DNA of 64,000 bases from NCBI RefSeq assembly GCF_001571245.1, contig NZ_BCTK01000006.1, positions 682,001 to 746,000 of the forward strand, given 5' to 3'. The first letter of the stretch is position 1. Every line of letters starts with the position of its first letter. Both the position numbers and the translations under genes were made by a program. The notes beneath the pieces are model-generated. The model saw nothing but the letters and a program-made list of their open reading frames with translations, had not been told where the DNA came from and did not search any database. This document shows, one piece after another, positions 9,501 to 17,366 of the stretch. The stretch comes from Achromobacter piechaudii NBRC 102461. GTDB lineage: Bacteria; Pseudomonadota; Gammaproteobacteria; Burkholderiales; Burkholderiaceae_B.

Positions 9501-10232
9501 GTGTCAAGCGAGAATTCCCCTAAGCCGCCCGCCGGCGTGCTCGAACGCGGCATCTGTGTGCTGGAGTGCTTCAGCGAAGACAATCTGCGTCTGTCGCTGC
9601 GCGACCTGGCCGAACGCACCGGCCTGGACAAAGCCACCTTGCTGCGCCTGCTGGGCGTGTTCATCAAGGCGCGCATGATCCATCGCTACGACGACAGCAG
9701 CACCTATGCGCTGGGGCCGGCGCTGCTGCACATGGGCATGCTTTATCGCGACACGTTCGACCTGGGCTCGCGCTTGCAGCCGGTGCTGCGCAGCATCATG
9801 GAACAGACGGGCGAGACGGTGGCCCTGTACGTGCGCAGCGGCGAAGACCGCATTTGCCTCTACCGCGAAAACACCTCGCGCGAGGTGCGCCACCACGTCG
9901 AGGTCGGCAAGCGCATCAGCCTGAAAGACGGCGGTTCGTCGGCGCACGTGCTGCGCGCCTACACGGGCGGGTCCACGCCGCTGGCGCGCAGCATCCACGA
10001 AAACGGCTACGCCATGACCCGGTCAGAACGGGTCGCTGAAATGGCGTCGGTGGCGGTGCCGGTGTTCGACGCGGACGACACCTTCATCGGCGCGTTGGTC
10101 GTGCTGGGACTGGCCTCGCGCCACGACGACGCGGCGCAGCTCAAGGCGGTGGAGATCGCGCGCCATGAGCTTGCGCAGCAAGGGTTTCGCACCACGGGGC
10201 CGGTTGCCGGCAAGGCAAAGGCCGAGTCGTGA
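9501..10232 (+). CDS. IclR-family transcriptional regulator
   Basis: 243-residue IclR protein. The N-terminal winged HTH (about 10-70) contains LSLRDLAERTGLDKATLLRLL, followed by the effector-binding IclR domain (about 75-230) with the typical VALYVRSGEDRICLYR and ASVAVPVFDADDTFIGAL stretches. The start is GTG at 9501; the ORF has no better in-frame ATG upstream of the HTH. It is divergent from the FAD-oxidase operon and upstream of the convergent MmgE/PrpD gene. Shared operator-like repeats suggest it controls both transcription units in response to the catabolised acid. Confidence 0.9.
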   Translation: MSSENSPKPPAGVLERGICVLECFSEDNLRLSLRDLAERTGLDKATLLRLLGVFIKARMIHRYDDSSTYALGPALLHMGMLYRDTFDLGSRLQPVLRSIMEQTGETVALYVRSGEDRICLYRENTSREVRHHVEVGKRISLKDGGSSAHVLRAYTGGSTPLARSIHENGYAMTRSERVAEMASVAVPVFDADDTFIGALVVLGLASRHDDAAQLKAVEIARHELAQQGFRTTGPVAGKAKAES

Positions 10233-10247
10233 TGTGTGCGTTGGGTG

Positions 10248-10344
10248 CACGACGCTGGATGTACTGTGCGTGATGCACGCAGCGGATGCGCGACGTTTGA
10301 GGTATGGCGCGTGATGCCCAACGCTTGATTCACGACGCGGGATG
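10248..10344. repeat. Degenerate ~41-bp tandem repeat downstream of iclR
   Basis: The 162-bp gap between the convergent iclR and MmgE/PrpD genes holds about three imperfect units. CACGACGCTGGATG at 10248 recurs as CACGACGCGGGATG at 10331 with a weaker copy (CGCGACG) at 10289; GCGTGATGC at 10268 recurs at 10309. The spacing is 41-42 bp throughout. No coding potential is apparent. Function unknown. Confidence 0.6.
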
Positions 10345-10394
10345 AACCACGCGTGCTTCACGAAGTGTGATGTCACCCCACGCGGGCAGGCGCG

Positions 10395-11771
10395 TCAGCC
10401 CTGCGCGCCGAACAGATCCGGCGTCGGCGCGCAGGCCTGGCCATCCTGGCTGGCGTCCGTAAAGCGTTCGCACCAGGCCACGATGGCCGCCGCCGCGTCA
10501 TCGTTCATGGCCGGCGCGAAGGCGCGCATGCGGGCTTGCAGCGCCTGCCAGGTGTAGGGATCTTCCGGGTCGCCGCGACGCAACTTCCTCAGCACGCTCC
10601 ACTGCCGTCCGTCCTTAAGCGTTAGCGTCACGCGGCACGGACGCAGGCGCGGAAACTCCGCCTGGAACGCATCGCTGGTGCGCACGGTGATGCGGCGCGC
10701 CAGCGCCAGCAGCTCGGGCGCTTGCAGGTCGGGGGATTCCATTTGCTCGATGCCCAGCTTGCCGTCGCGCAGCAGGCACGACACCACGTAGCGCAACGAG
10801 AAGCACGTTTCAGCGGGCTTGGCGGGCCAGTCCACGCCCGCGATCTTCAAGGCGTGCGTGAAGATCTCCACGTCCACCGATTCAATGTCCTCGGGCGCGG
10901 GGGCATGCGTGTCCAGCAGTTCCTGCGTGGCGTCCAGCGGCGTGAACAATTGCGCGCAGCACGGCCAGGCCTTGATGGTGGCGGTGTTCAGGCGTTCGGG
11001 GGCGTCCAGGTCCCCGTCCAGCGCATCCAGCGGGCCGTCGCCGCCGAGCAGCCGATACAGCCCGCGCGTCCCGGTCGCAAAACGCCTTGCGCCCGGCAGC
11101 CCGGCGCGCGCGGCATAGGCCGCCGCCATGCCATTGCGCACGGCAAAGGCCGGGTGCAGGGATTTGGCTTCGTGCGCGTCGTCATCGACCATCTGCCACA
11201 GCCCGGCCGCCTGCGTGGCGCCCAGGCCCAAGGCGTGGTGCAGCGCCTGCGCATCCAGCCCAAGCGCGGTGGCCGATGACGCCGCCGCGCCCACGGCGCC
11301 CGCCGTGGCCGTCGCATGAAAGCCCGCGGCGTGGCGCGTGCCCAGCGCCTCGCCCAAGCGCAATGACACCTCGTAGCCCGCGATGATGGCGTCCGCCACC
11401 TGCCGCTGCGTCATCGCGCCGCTGGCAGCCAGCGCCAGCGTGGGCGTGACCGACACGACGCCGGGGTGCAGCATGGCCGCGCGGTGCGCGTCGTCGATCT
11501 CGCGCACGTGGGCAATGGCCGCGTTGGCGAAGGCCGCGCCGTTGGCGTTCATGCCCGGCCCGCCGAACACCGGCACGGTGTCCCAGCCCGGAAAGCAGTC
11601 CTGCGCGGTGATGCGGTAGCGCTGGGCGGCGGGCGTGGCGGCGGCCGACCACCCGGCGGTGAACCAGTCCAGCAGGGCTTGGGCCAGGCGTTCACGCGTG
11701 CGGGATGAAATGGGCGCTTGGCGCAGATGGCCTAGATGGGCGACCAGCGTTTCCTCGGGATTCGGTGTCAT
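10395..11771 (-). CDS. MmgE/PrpD-family protein (2-methylcitrate dehydratase-like)
   Basis: 458-residue MmgE/PrpD protein. Family features include the N-terminal helical domain with NANGAAFANAAIAHVREIDD, matching the NaaNgalaHalDfDD block, followed by HPGVVSVTPTLALA and GYEVSLRLGEALG, then HATATAGAVGAAAS and the C-terminal domain. Characterised members dehydrate 2-methylcitrate or cis-aconitate-type tricarboxylates or decarboxylate itaconate relatives. The ATG at 11771 directly follows the operator-like inverted repeat, so I expect co-regulation with the lyase/oxidase operon by the IclR protein. The reaction here is unknown. Confidence 0.88.
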   Translation of the reverse strand: MTPNPEETLVAHLGHLRQAPISSRTRERLAQALLDWFTAGWSAAATPAAQRYRITAQDCFPGWDTVPVFGGPGMNANGAAFANAAIAHVREIDDAHRAAMLHPGVVSVTPTLALAASGAMTQRQVADAIIAGYEVSLRLGEALGTRHAAGFHATATAGAVGAAASSATALGLDAQALHHALGLGATQAAGLWQMVDDDAHEAKSLHPAFAVRNGMAAAYAARAGLPGARRFATGTRGLYRLLGGDGPLDALDGDLDAPERLNTATIKAWPCCAQLFTPLDATQELLDTHAPAPEDIESVDVEIFTHALKIAGVDWPAKPAETCFSLRYVVSCLLRDGKLGIEQMESPDLQAPELLALARRITVRTSDAFQAEFPRLRPCRVTLTLKDGRQWSVLRKLRRGDPEDPYTWQALQARMRAFAPAMNDDAAAAIVAWCERFTDASQDGQACAPTPDLFGAQG

Positions 11772-11778
11772 GTCTTTG

Positions 11779-11814
11779 GTTTCATTGAGTGGAATATATT
11801 TTGTTCAATGAAAC
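11779..11814. promoter_or_regulatory. Inverted-repeat operator upstream of MmgE/PrpD gene
   Basis: Perfect 10-bp inverted repeat: GTTTCATTGA at 11779-11788 and TCAATGAAAC at 11805-11814, separated by 16 bp. Read on the minus strand the distal half reads GTTTCATTGAACAAAATATA, matching GTTTTATTGAACAAAACTATA in front of iclR at 15 of the first 17 positions or better. It sits 8 bp upstream of the start codon, where a bound protein would block transcription. Confidence 0.65.
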
Positions 11815-11882
11815 AATAAACGATTGCGCGGGCCTTGCAAACCCGCCCTGCAATCAAACACCCACGACGATCCCGCGCGGCT

Positions 11883-12830
11883 TCAGGCCGATCCCGCGCC
11901 GGCCTCGCGCATCAACGCATCCACCAGCAGGGTCAGCGCCGGACTTTTCGGCGCACCTTTCCTGAACACCAGTTCATACGGTTCGCTGCGCGACTTGAGC
12001 GCAAGCGCCAGCGTGCCCACCAGCCCGTTGCGGCAGAAGTAGTTGGCCACGTCTTCGGACACCAGCGCGACCAGGTCGGTATTGCGGCTTAACAGCGTCA
12101 GCGTCGCCAGCGCCGACGTGGTCTCGATCAGATGCAGCGGAAAATTCAGTTCGGCTTCGTGAAACTCGCGTTCAAGCAGGCGCCGCATCGGCATGTGGGC
12201 GCGATACACCACCCAGCGGCTGTCCTGCAATTCACGCAACTGCACAGAGTCCGCGCCCATGGCGGTGTGGCGCACGTTGGCGATCACAGCTAGCGACTCG
12301 GGTTTGACGATCAGCGATTCGTACAGCTCCTGGTTGCGGCCCACGGACGAGCGGCAGATGGCGGCGTCGAGCCGGCCGCGCTCGATCAGGCCCAGCAGCG
12401 TCTCGCTGGTGTCTTCCACCATTTCCACCGACATGCGCGGTTGCTGGCGCAGCACGTGCGTGACGGCGTCGGTCAGCAGCGGCACCGCACCCATGATGGT
12501 GCCGATGGCCAGGCGTCCGCCCGCGCCGCTGGCAATGGCGTCCAGTTCCACGCGCAGCTTGTTGATGTCGGCCTGGATCAGGCGCGCAAAGCGCAGCGCG
12601 CACAGACCGGCTTCGGTGGGAATCAAGCCGCGATTGGTGCGCGCAAACAGTTCCACCTGCAAGGTCTGCTCCAGCTCGCGCAGCGCCTTGCTGGCGCCCG
12701 GCTGGGTCAGGCCGATCTTGTCCGCCGCTCCCAGCAGCGAGCCGCATTCCTCGATCGTGATGAGCAGGCGCAGCTGCTTGGCATGCAGCCGCGACATGAC
12801 GGAGTTCAGGCTGGGAGGAATGGTTGCCAT
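11883..12830 (-). CDS. LysR-family transcriptional regulator, divergent from Fe-alcohol dehydrogenase operon
   Basis: 315-residue LysR protein of the GalR/CbbR-like length class. The HTH spans about residues 14-75 (GSLLGAADKIGLTQPGASKA) and the substrate-binding domain about 100-305. It is transcribed away from the iron-dependent alcohol dehydrogenase at 12939 across 108 bp containing the A/T-rich stretch TATAGCCGTATA, a plausible promoter/operator area. By position it is the regulator of the dehydrogenase, carrier and aldehyde dehydrogenase genes. The inducer is unknown. Confidence 0.9.
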   Translation of the reverse strand: MATIPPSLNSVMSRLHAKQLRLLITIEECGSLLGAADKIGLTQPGASKALRELEQTLQVELFARTNRGLIPTEAGLCALRFARLIQADINKLRVELDAIASGAGGRLAIGTIMGAVPLLTDAVTHVLRQQPRMSVEMVEDTSETLLGLIERGRLDAAICRSSVGRNQELYESLIVKPESLAVIANVRHTAMGADSVQLRELQDSRWVVYRAHMPMRRLLEREFHEAELNFPLHLIETTSALATLTLLSRNTDLVALVSEDVANYFCRNGLVGTLALALKSRSEPYELVFRKGAPKSPALTLLVDALMREAGAGSA

Positions 12831-12938
12831 GAATAAAAGTTATAGCCGTATAGAAAGTCGTCAGTGTACCGAAAGGCCTGCCGTGCCTAGACTCGTCCCT
12901 TCCTATCTGGCCGCGTTTTTTCAAGGAATAGAGGCAGC

Positions 12939-14075
12939 ATGGCATTGATCAACTACGTCACCGAAATTCGCTTCGGCGCTGGGGTCCTGGCGGACCTGCG
13001 CGAAGTCTGCGAGCGCCTGGGTATTACCAAACCTTTGATCGTGACCGATCGCGGCGTGGAAGCGGCCGGCATCGTCGACCGGGTGAAGTCGGCGTTGGGC
13101 CACGCGGACCTGGCCGTGTTCAACGACACGCCGCCCAATCCGTCCGAAGCGGCGGTGCGCGCGGGCGTGGCCAGTTTGAAGCAGGCCGGCTGCAACGGCG
13201 TCATTGCCGTGGGCGGCGGCTCGTCCATCGATCTGGCCAAGGCCGTGGCGGTGTCCGCGCGCCATGACGGGCCGCTGCGCCAGTTCGCCCTGATCGAAGG
13301 CGGCGTGCAGAACATCACCGCCGCGACGCTGCCCATCGTGGCCGTTCCCACCACGGCGGGCACCGGCAGCGAAGTGGGCCGGGGCGCGATCATCATCCTG
13401 GACGACGGGCGCAAGGTGGGCATTTTGTCGCCCCACGTGATTCCCAAGGTCGCCATCTGCGATCCGACGTTGACGCTGGGCCTGCCGGCCGGCCTGACCG
13501 CCGCCACCGGCATGGACGCCATCGCCCATTGCATCGAGACGTTCCTGGCGCCCGCCTTCAATCCGCCCGCCGACGGCATCGCGCTGGACGGCCTGTGGCG
13601 CGCGTGGCGCCACATCGAGGTGGCCGTCAACGAGCCGGGCAATATCGAAGCGCGCGCCAACATGATGAGCGCGTCGCTGCAAGGCGCGCTGGCGTTCCAG
13701 AAGGGCCTGGGCTGCGTGCACAGCCTGAGCCATTCGCTGGGCGGCATCAATCCCAAGCTGCATCACGGCACGCTCAACGCCATCCTGCTGCCGGCCGTGG
13801 TCCGCTTCAATCGCGGCGCCGAGACGGTCGCGCATGAAGACAAGATCGCGCGCCTGGCGCAAGCCATGGGCCTGCCCGCCACCTTGTCGGTCGAAGAGGC
13901 GCTGGCCAACAAGAGCCGCGCATTGATCCTGCCTGCCGGGCTGGGCGAACTGGGCGTGACCGAGGATCTCTACGAGCGCATCGTCAAGGGCGCGCTGGCC
14001 GATCACAGCCACCGCACCAACCCGCGCGAGGCCAGCGCCGACGACTACGTCGAGATGCTGCGCGCGTCGGCCTGA
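12939..14075 (+). CDS. Iron-containing (group III) alcohol dehydrogenase
   Basis: 378-residue member of the Fe-ADH family. The NAD-binding motif GGGSSIDLAKA (about 91-101) and the metal-binding histidine region MDAIAHCIE plus HSLSHSLGG and HHGTLNAI, which supply the metal-ligating His and Asp residues, are all present. It interconverts an alcohol and aldehyde or a hydroxy- and oxo-acid semialdehyde; 4-hydroxybutyrate and maleylacetate reductases belong to the same fold. The following aldehyde dehydrogenase gene suggests successive oxidation of an alcohol to an acid. An AAGGAATAGAGGC stretch serves as ribosome site. Confidence 0.9.
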   Translation: MALINYVTEIRFGAGVLADLREVCERLGITKPLIVTDRGVEAAGIVDRVKSALGHADLAVFNDTPPNPSEAAVRAGVASLKQAGCNGVIAVGGGSSIDLAKAVAVSARHDGPLRQFALIEGGVQNITAATLPIVAVPTTAGTGSEVGRGAIIILDDGRKVGILSPHVIPKVAICDPTLTLGLPAGLTAATGMDAIAHCIETFLAPAFNPPADGIALDGLWRAWRHIEVAVNEPGNIEARANMMSASLQGALAFQKGLGCVHSLSHSLGGINPKLHHGTLNAILLPAVVRFNRGAETVAHEDKIARLAQAMGLPATLSVEEALANKSRALILPAGLGELGVTEDLYERIVKGALADHSHRTNPREASADDYVEMLRASA

Positions 14076-14106
14076 AGGAAGAATCGCCGCGAATAGCGAT
14101 ACGACG

Positions 14107-14142
14107 CACGACACAACGCGCGACACGTCGCACGACACAACG
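14107..14142. repeat. 24-bp-period direct repeat CACGACACAACG
   Basis: CACGACACAACG occurs at 14107-14118 and again at 14131-14142, with a related GCGACACGTCG between them. It lies in the 185-bp gap between the alcohol dehydrogenase and the MFS gene. The gap otherwise has no coding potential. Confidence 0.55.
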
Positions 14143-14201
14143 AGCCAGACACCCCACGCGTGCCCGCTCGCCGGGCCGCACCTTGCATTGCCAGCAACAC
14201 C

Positions 14202-14232
14202 CCATCCCGCATCCGCATGGGATGGCGCTTTT
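14202..14232 (+). terminator. Hairpin with T-run between Fe-ADH and MFS genes
   Basis: CCATCCC (14202-14208), a 10-nt loop, GGGATGG (14219-14225), then CGCTTTT. A short but perfect stem with four Ts: probably an intrinsic terminator or attenuator that lowers read-through from the dehydrogenase into the transporter. Confidence 0.5.
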
Positions 14233-14260
14233 CAAACCAACAATCCATACAGGTGGAGAC

Positions 14261-15601
14261 ATGAGCACACTATCCGTCGATAGTCCCAACGCCGGCCTGA
14301 CGGCCACTGACAAGGAAACCCTGGTTCCCGATGCCGAACGCCGCCGCGCGCTGATGGGCAGCGCGGTAGGCAGCACCATCGAGTGGTACGACTACTTTCT
14401 TTACGGAACCATGTCGTCCATCATCTTCGCCAAGCAGTTCTTCCCCAGCGACAACGCGCTGGTCAGCCAGATGATGGCGCTGGCCACGTTCGCGCTGGCC
14501 TTTCTGGTGCGCCCGCTGGGCGGCGTGATCTTCTCGCACATCGGCGACCGCATCGGCCGCAAGAAGACGCTGGCGATGACCTTGTCGATGATGGGCCTGT
14601 CGACCGTGCTGATGGGCATGCTGCCCAACTACGCGCAGGTCGGGCTGGCCGCGCCCATCATGCTGACGCTGCTACGGCTGATGCAGGGCCTGGCGCTGGG
14701 CGGCGAATGGGGCGGCGGCGTGCTGCTTGCCGTGGAATACTCGCCTCGCAAGAAACGCGGCTTCTATGGCGCCGTGCCGCAGACCGGCGCGGTGCTGGGC
14801 CTGGCGCTGGGCAACATCATCACGTCGTTGCTAAGTGCCAGCATGAGCGAAGAGGCGTTCCAGTCCTGGGGCTGGCGCATTCCGTTCGTGGGTTCCATCG
14901 TGCTGGTAATGGTGGGCATGTGGATCCGCAACGCCGTGGGCGAAACGCCTTCGTTCAAGAAGATCCAGGCAACGCGCAGCAGCGCCCGCATTCCGCTCAA
15001 GGAAACCTTGCAGCACCACTGGCGCGTCGTGCTGATCGCCATCGGCGCAAAGGTCGTCGAGACGTCCACGTTCTTTCTCTACGCCACCTTCACCATCTCG
15101 TACATGATGGATCACGGCTTTGCCCGTTCGACCATCCTGAACATCGTGCTGGTCTGCGCGCTGATCGCGTTCCCGTTCATGCTGTTCTTCGGCCATCTGT
15201 CCGACCGCATCGGACGCAAGAAAGTGTTCATCGGCGGCAGCGTGGCGTTTCTGTTGTGGATCTTTCCGTACTTCTGGCTGCTGGATCAGAAGTCCGTCTG
15301 GGCGGCGGGACTGGGCATCGTGGTGGGCTTCGGCATCATCTGGGCAAGCTATGGCTCGATGATCGGCACGCTGCTGGCCGAAGCCTTCCCGCCTGCCATC
15401 CGCTACACCGGCATGTCGCTGGGCTATCAGATCGGCGCGGCGCTGGTGGGCGGCCCCATGCCGCTGATCGCCACGGCGCTCATCGCCTACTACGGCGGCA
15501 GCTACGTGCCGGTGGTGCTGTTCCTGGCCGCCTGCGCCGTCGTTTCCATCATCGCGGTGGCCGTGGCGCGCGACCGCAGTGGTCAGCCGCTGGACGACTG
15601 A
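14261..15601 (+). CDS. MFS metabolite:H+ symporter (ShiA/KgtP-like)
   Basis: 446-residue, 12-helix major facilitator transporter of the metabolite:H+ symporter group. Characteristic blocks are GSTIEWYDYFLYGT in helix 1, the loop 2-3 motif GDRIGRKK, GLALGGEWGG, and the loop 8-9 repeat SDRIGRKK. I chose ATG at 14261 because GGTGGAG precedes it; an ATG 26 codons upstream would add a non-conserved leader. Located between the alcohol and aldehyde dehydrogenases, it probably imports the organic acid or its precursor that those enzymes degrade. Confidence 0.9.
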   Translation: MSTLSVDSPNAGLTATDKETLVPDAERRRALMGSAVGSTIEWYDYFLYGTMSSIIFAKQFFPSDNALVSQMMALATFALAFLVRPLGGVIFSHIGDRIGRKKTLAMTLSMMGLSTVLMGMLPNYAQVGLAAPIMLTLLRLMQGLALGGEWGGGVLLAVEYSPRKKRGFYGAVPQTGAVLGLALGNIITSLLSASMSEEAFQSWGWRIPFVGSIVLVMVGMWIRNAVGETPSFKKIQATRSSARIPLKETLQHHWRVVLIAIGAKVVETSTFFLYATFTISYMMDHGFARSTILNIVLVCALIAFPFMLFFGHLSDRIGRKKVFIGGSVAFLLWIFPYFWLLDQKSVWAAGLGIVVGFGIIWASYGSMIGTLLAEAFPPAIRYTGMSLGYQIGAALVGGPMPLIATALIAYYGGSYVPVVLFLAACAVVSIIAVAVARDRSGQPLDD

Positions 15602-15630
15602 TTCCTCTACATCCAACCAGGAGTTTCCTT

Positions 15631-17229
15631 ATGCAGATCACCGGTGAAATGCTCATAGGCCATGACGCGGTGCGCGGCACGGCCGGCTCGCAGCTTGCCT
15701 TCGACCCCACGCTTAACGCCGACATCGCGCAACCGAGCTTCGGCCTGGGCACGCGCGCCGACGTGGAACGCGCCGCGACGCTGGCCGCCGCCGCGTTCGA
15801 CCCTTATCGCAATCTTCCGCTTGCCCGCCGCGCGGAATTCCTGGAAGCCATCGCCGACGAAATCCTGGCGCTGGGCGACGCGCTGATCCAGCGCGCGCAT
15901 CAGGAAAGCGGCTTGCCCGTGGCGCGCCTGACGGGCGAGCGCGGCCGCACCATCGGCCAGTTGCGTCTGTTTGCGCAAGGGGTGCGCGACGGCCATTTCC
16001 TGGGCGCCATCGTCGATACCGCGCAGCCGGCGCGCCAACCGCTGCCGCGCGTCGATCTGCGCCAGGCAAAGGTGCCGCTGGGCCCGGTGGCCGTCTTCGG
16101 CGCCAGCAACTTCCCGCTGGCCTTTTCGGTGGCGGGCGGCGACACGGCCTCGGCGCTGGCGGCCGGCGCGCCCGTGATCGTCAAGGCGCATAGCGCGCAC
16201 CTGGGCACGTCCGAGCTCGTGGGCCGCGCCGTGCAGCGCGCCGCGCAACGCACCGACATGCCCGAGGGCGTGTTTTCGATGTTGATCGGCGCGGGCCGGG
16301 ACATCGGCGAGGCGCTGGTGGCGCATCCGGCGATCAAGGCGGTGGGGTTCACGGGCTCGCGGCAGGGCGGTCTGGCGCTGGTGCGCATCGCCAATCAGCG
16401 CCCCGAACCCATCCCCGTGTATGCCGAAATGAGCAGCATCAATCCCGTCTTCCTGTTGCCGTCGGCGCTGGCGGCGCGGGGCGAGACGATCGCGCAGGGC
16501 TTCGTGGAATCCCTGGCGCTGGGCGCGGGACAGTTCTGCACGAATCCCGGTCTGGTCATCGCCATTGACGGCCCGGACCTGGACCGCTTCATCACGGCCG
16601 CCAGCGATGCGCTGGCCGCAAAAGCGCCGCAGGTCATGCTGACGTCCGGCATCTGCGCCGCCTATCGCCAAAGCCGCGAGCAGGTCCAGGCGGCCCCCGG
16701 CGTGCAGGCCGTGGCGAACGGCAGCGAGGCGCAGCAGCCCAACACGGCGCAGGCCGCCCTGTACGTGACGAGCGCCAGCGATCTGCTGGCCAACGCCGCG
16801 TTGCAGTCCGAGATGTTTGGCCCCGCCTCCGTCATCGTGCGGGCGCAAAGCTGGCAGGAAGTGCTGGACGTGGCCGAGCATCTGGAAGGCCAGCTCACGG
16901 CCACGCTGCAACTGGATGCGCCGGACCACGCCGCCGCGCGCGCGCTTGTCACGATTCTGGAACGCAAGTGCGGCCGGATCCTGGCCAATGGTTTTCCGAC
17001 GGGCGTGGAAGTCAGCCACGCCATGGTGCATGGCGGCCCGTATCCGGCGACCTCCAACGCGATGCACACGTCAGTGGGCGCCACGGCCATCGACCGCTTC
17101 CTGCGCCCCGTGTGCTATCAGGACCTGCCCGACGCGCTGCGGCCGGCGGCGGTGCAAGCGGCCAACCCGCTGGGCATCTGGCGTCTTGTGGATGGAGCGC
17201 CGGTCGCGCCTGAACGCGCGGGCGGCTGA
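15631..17229 (+). CDS. Aldehyde dehydrogenase, alpha-ketoglutaric semialdehyde dehydrogenase type
   Basis: 532-residue NAD(P)-dependent aldehyde dehydrogenase. It shows VAVFGASNFPLAFSVAGGDT, the FTGSRQGG cofactor loop, the catalytic glutamate in VYAEMSSINPVF and the catalytic cysteine in GAGQFCTNPG. This combination is typical of 2,5-dioxovalerate (ketoglutaric semialdehyde) dehydrogenases of sugar-acid and hydroxyproline degradation. Start ATG at 15631 has CCAGGAG upstream. It follows the MFS gene by 29 bp and ends in a strong intrinsic terminator, so it closes the transcription unit. Confidence 0.88.
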   Translation: MQITGEMLIGHDAVRGTAGSQLAFDPTLNADIAQPSFGLGTRADVERAATLAAAAFDPYRNLPLARRAEFLEAIADEILALGDALIQRAHQESGLPVARLTGERGRTIGQLRLFAQGVRDGHFLGAIVDTAQPARQPLPRVDLRQAKVPLGPVAVFGASNFPLAFSVAGGDTASALAAGAPVIVKAHSAHLGTSELVGRAVQRAAQRTDMPEGVFSMLIGAGRDIGEALVAHPAIKAVGFTGSRQGGLALVRIANQRPEPIPVYAEMSSINPVFLLPSALAARGETIAQGFVESLALGAGQFCTNPGLVIAIDGPDLDRFITAASDALAAKAPQVMLTSGICAAYRQSREQVQAAPGVQAVANGSEAQQPNTAQAALYVTSASDLLANAALQSEMFGPASVIVRAQSWQEVLDVAEHLEGQLTATLQLDAPDHAAARALVTILERKCGRILANGFPTGVEVSHAMVHGGPYPATSNAMHTSVGATAIDRFLRPVCYQDLPDALRPAAVQAANPLGIWRLVDGAPVAPERAGG

Positions 17230-17244
17230 TCCGATAGGCCCGAG

Positions 17245-17281
17245 AGACGCCGGCGCGGCGATCCGCGTCCGGCGTCTTTTT
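17245..17281 (+). terminator. Rho-independent terminator after aldehyde dehydrogenase
   Basis: AGACGCCGG at 17245-17253 pairs perfectly with CCGGCGTCT at 17269-17277, followed by a run of Ts. Textbook intrinsic terminator 16 bp after the stop codon. Confidence 0.85.
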
Positions 17282-17285
17282 GCGC

Positions 17286-17322
17286 ATGGCATCTTTTTCG
17301 CCGCCGCACGGTAATACGGATA
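17286..17322 (+). promoter_or_regulatory. Candidate ECF-sigma promoter motif, copy 1 (before PepSY gene)
   Basis: ATGGCATCTTTTTC at 17286 and, at fixed distance, CGGT (17309) and CGGATA (17317-17322). The same 37-bp arrangement occurs at 20336-20372 before the TonB receptor, with 27 of 37 positions identical. It lies 45-80 bp before the PepSY-protein start, as expected for a promoter. Confidence 0.55.
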
Positions 17323-17366
17323 TGAGCCCGCGCGCGTCGCCCGGGCGTCCGTGAACCCCTGCGTCA

